DNA of 64,000 nt, from positions 19,782,857-19,846,856 of the forward strand of contig CM057154.1 in NCBI GenBank assembly GCA_029962745.1, in the 5' to 3' direction. Within the stretch, counting starts at the first letter, position 1. Each line of letters starts with the position of its first letter. Made by a program: the position numbers and the translations under genes. The notes under the pieces are model-generated. The model saw nothing but the letters and a program-made list of their open reading frames with translations, was not told the origin of the DNA and ran no database searches. Shown here piece after piece: positions 63,179 through 64,000 of the stretch. Source of the DNA: Echinometra lucunter (lineage: Eukaryota; Echinodermata; Echinoidea; Camarodonta; Echinometridae).

Positions 63179-63457
63179 AAAGCAGTTTATTGTACTGAAT
63201 ATACCTAACCTCTATTTCGCTCTATTTTTAATAAAACTCTTATGAATAATGAATGACTGAATAAATGAATAAATGAATAAATAAATGAATAAATAAATAT
63301 AGATCATAAATCTTGTGACATTCAAGAATTTCGATAGTTGTATTCATCTTCTCTGGACACAAGAACGCTTCCATAAAAATTCTCAGACTTCACCCTCATC
63401 GACATCGCCACTATTATGATCCTCCTCCTATTCATCATCACTGTTGTCAAACGTACA

Positions 63458-63458
<1 letters not shown>

Positions 63459-63494
<36 letters not shown>

Positions 63495-63530
63495 GTTAGC
63501 GTCCTAAAAAACACAATTATTATCATCGTT

Positions 63531-63563
<33 letters not shown>

Positions 63564-63634
63564 TCATCCTCCTCCTCATCATCACCATCGTCGTTATCAT
63601 CAAATTATCGTCCTATTCATCTTCATCATCCTAC

Positions 63635-63680
<46 letters not shown>

Positions 63681-63870
63681 TTATCCTCCTCCTCCTCAAC
63701 ATCGTTATCATCATCATCATCAAACACAATCATGCTCATACCATCATCATCATCATCATCATCATCCTTATCATCATCATCATCCTTATCATCATCATCA
63801 TCCTTAATATCATCATCATCCTTATCATCATCATCATCATCATCATCATCACTATCATCACTATCATCAT
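63459..63870. repeat. CAT trinucleotide microsatellite, about 400 bp
   Basis: (CAT)n with CCT, CGT and TTAT interruptions, including a secondary unit TCATCATCATCCTTA repeated at 63766-63830. Both strands are open because of the triplet periodicity; the serine- or aspartate-rich frames are not genes. Confidence 0.9.
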
Positions 63871-64000
63871 CTTCTACTCCATAATCTCCATCCTCGTTGT
63901 CGTCATTTCTCATGCAAAATATAGTGAACATCACAGTCATCATCACCACCAACATGACACTAATCACTTTAACCACCATTCTTGGAATTGATCAATTTAT

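Noticed and set aside
63444..63979. Serine-rich and aspartate-rich frames on opposite strands
   Set aside because: Both are translations of a CAT/ATG trinucleotide repeat.

Overview
This is eukaryotic, intron-rich and repeat-rich DNA from an animal. Introns are split by GT/AG sites, three metazoan gene families are recognisable, and inverted-repeat mobile elements, tRNA-derived SINEs, microsatellites and very long G or C runs are everywhere. The protein families and repeat style suggest a marine invertebrate deuterostome, most likely an echinoderm such as a sea urchin. That placement is inference, because no species marker is visible. Two runs of exactly 500 N mark scaffold gaps of unknown true size.

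Layout. 1-12.6 kb: the 5' end of a minus-strand MED15 (Mediator subunit 15) gene. Its first two coding exons lie 5.2 kb apart and the rest should lie left of the window. The intervening DNA holds small inverted-repeat elements, a 0.77-kb foldback, a SINE and an inverted repeat around the first gap. 12.9-20.8 kb: a SINE, then two copies of a 1.4-kb repeat block. The second copy is interrupted by a 3.37-kb terminal-inverted-repeat element with a 4-bp target duplication; the first copy preserves the empty site. That element carries a near-palindromic 14-bp motif over and over. 21.9-26.3 kb: a degenerate telomere-like tract, a pogo-like element, and a 2.0-kb inverted-repeat element filled with a 157-bp satellite rich in AGGTCA half sites. 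26.8-28.7 kb: a complete three-exon CYB5D2 (neuferricin) gene on the plus strand. 29.0-32.4 kb: scattered minus-strand coding relics, including a pogo/CENP-B-type DDE transposase tail and a Myb/SANT-like piece.

33.9-40.8 kb: a remarkable minus-strand block made of pieces of an unrecognised gene family. Exon-sized segments have been amplified into tandem arrays of 153 and 177 bp, and a large palindrome places an inverted copy of exon 1 inside the following intron of the same predicted gene. 41-48.7 kb: mostly transposon remains, including a broken Ty3/gypsy-type gag, a pogo-like MITE and a foldback nested in another MITE. 48.7-61.9 kb: two tandem, same-strand CTHRC1-like genes encoding small secreted proteins with a short collagen stretch and the conserved C-terminal domain. 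62-64 kb: a MITE and a long trinucleotide microsatellite.

How the genes relate. MED15 (nuclear transcription coactivator), CYB5D2 (haem-binding secretory or membrane protein) and the CTHRC1-like pair (extracellular) are unrelated neighbours. The CTHRC1-like pair is a local duplication with matching exon phases. Exon calls come from reading splice sites and homology by eye; no database search was possible.
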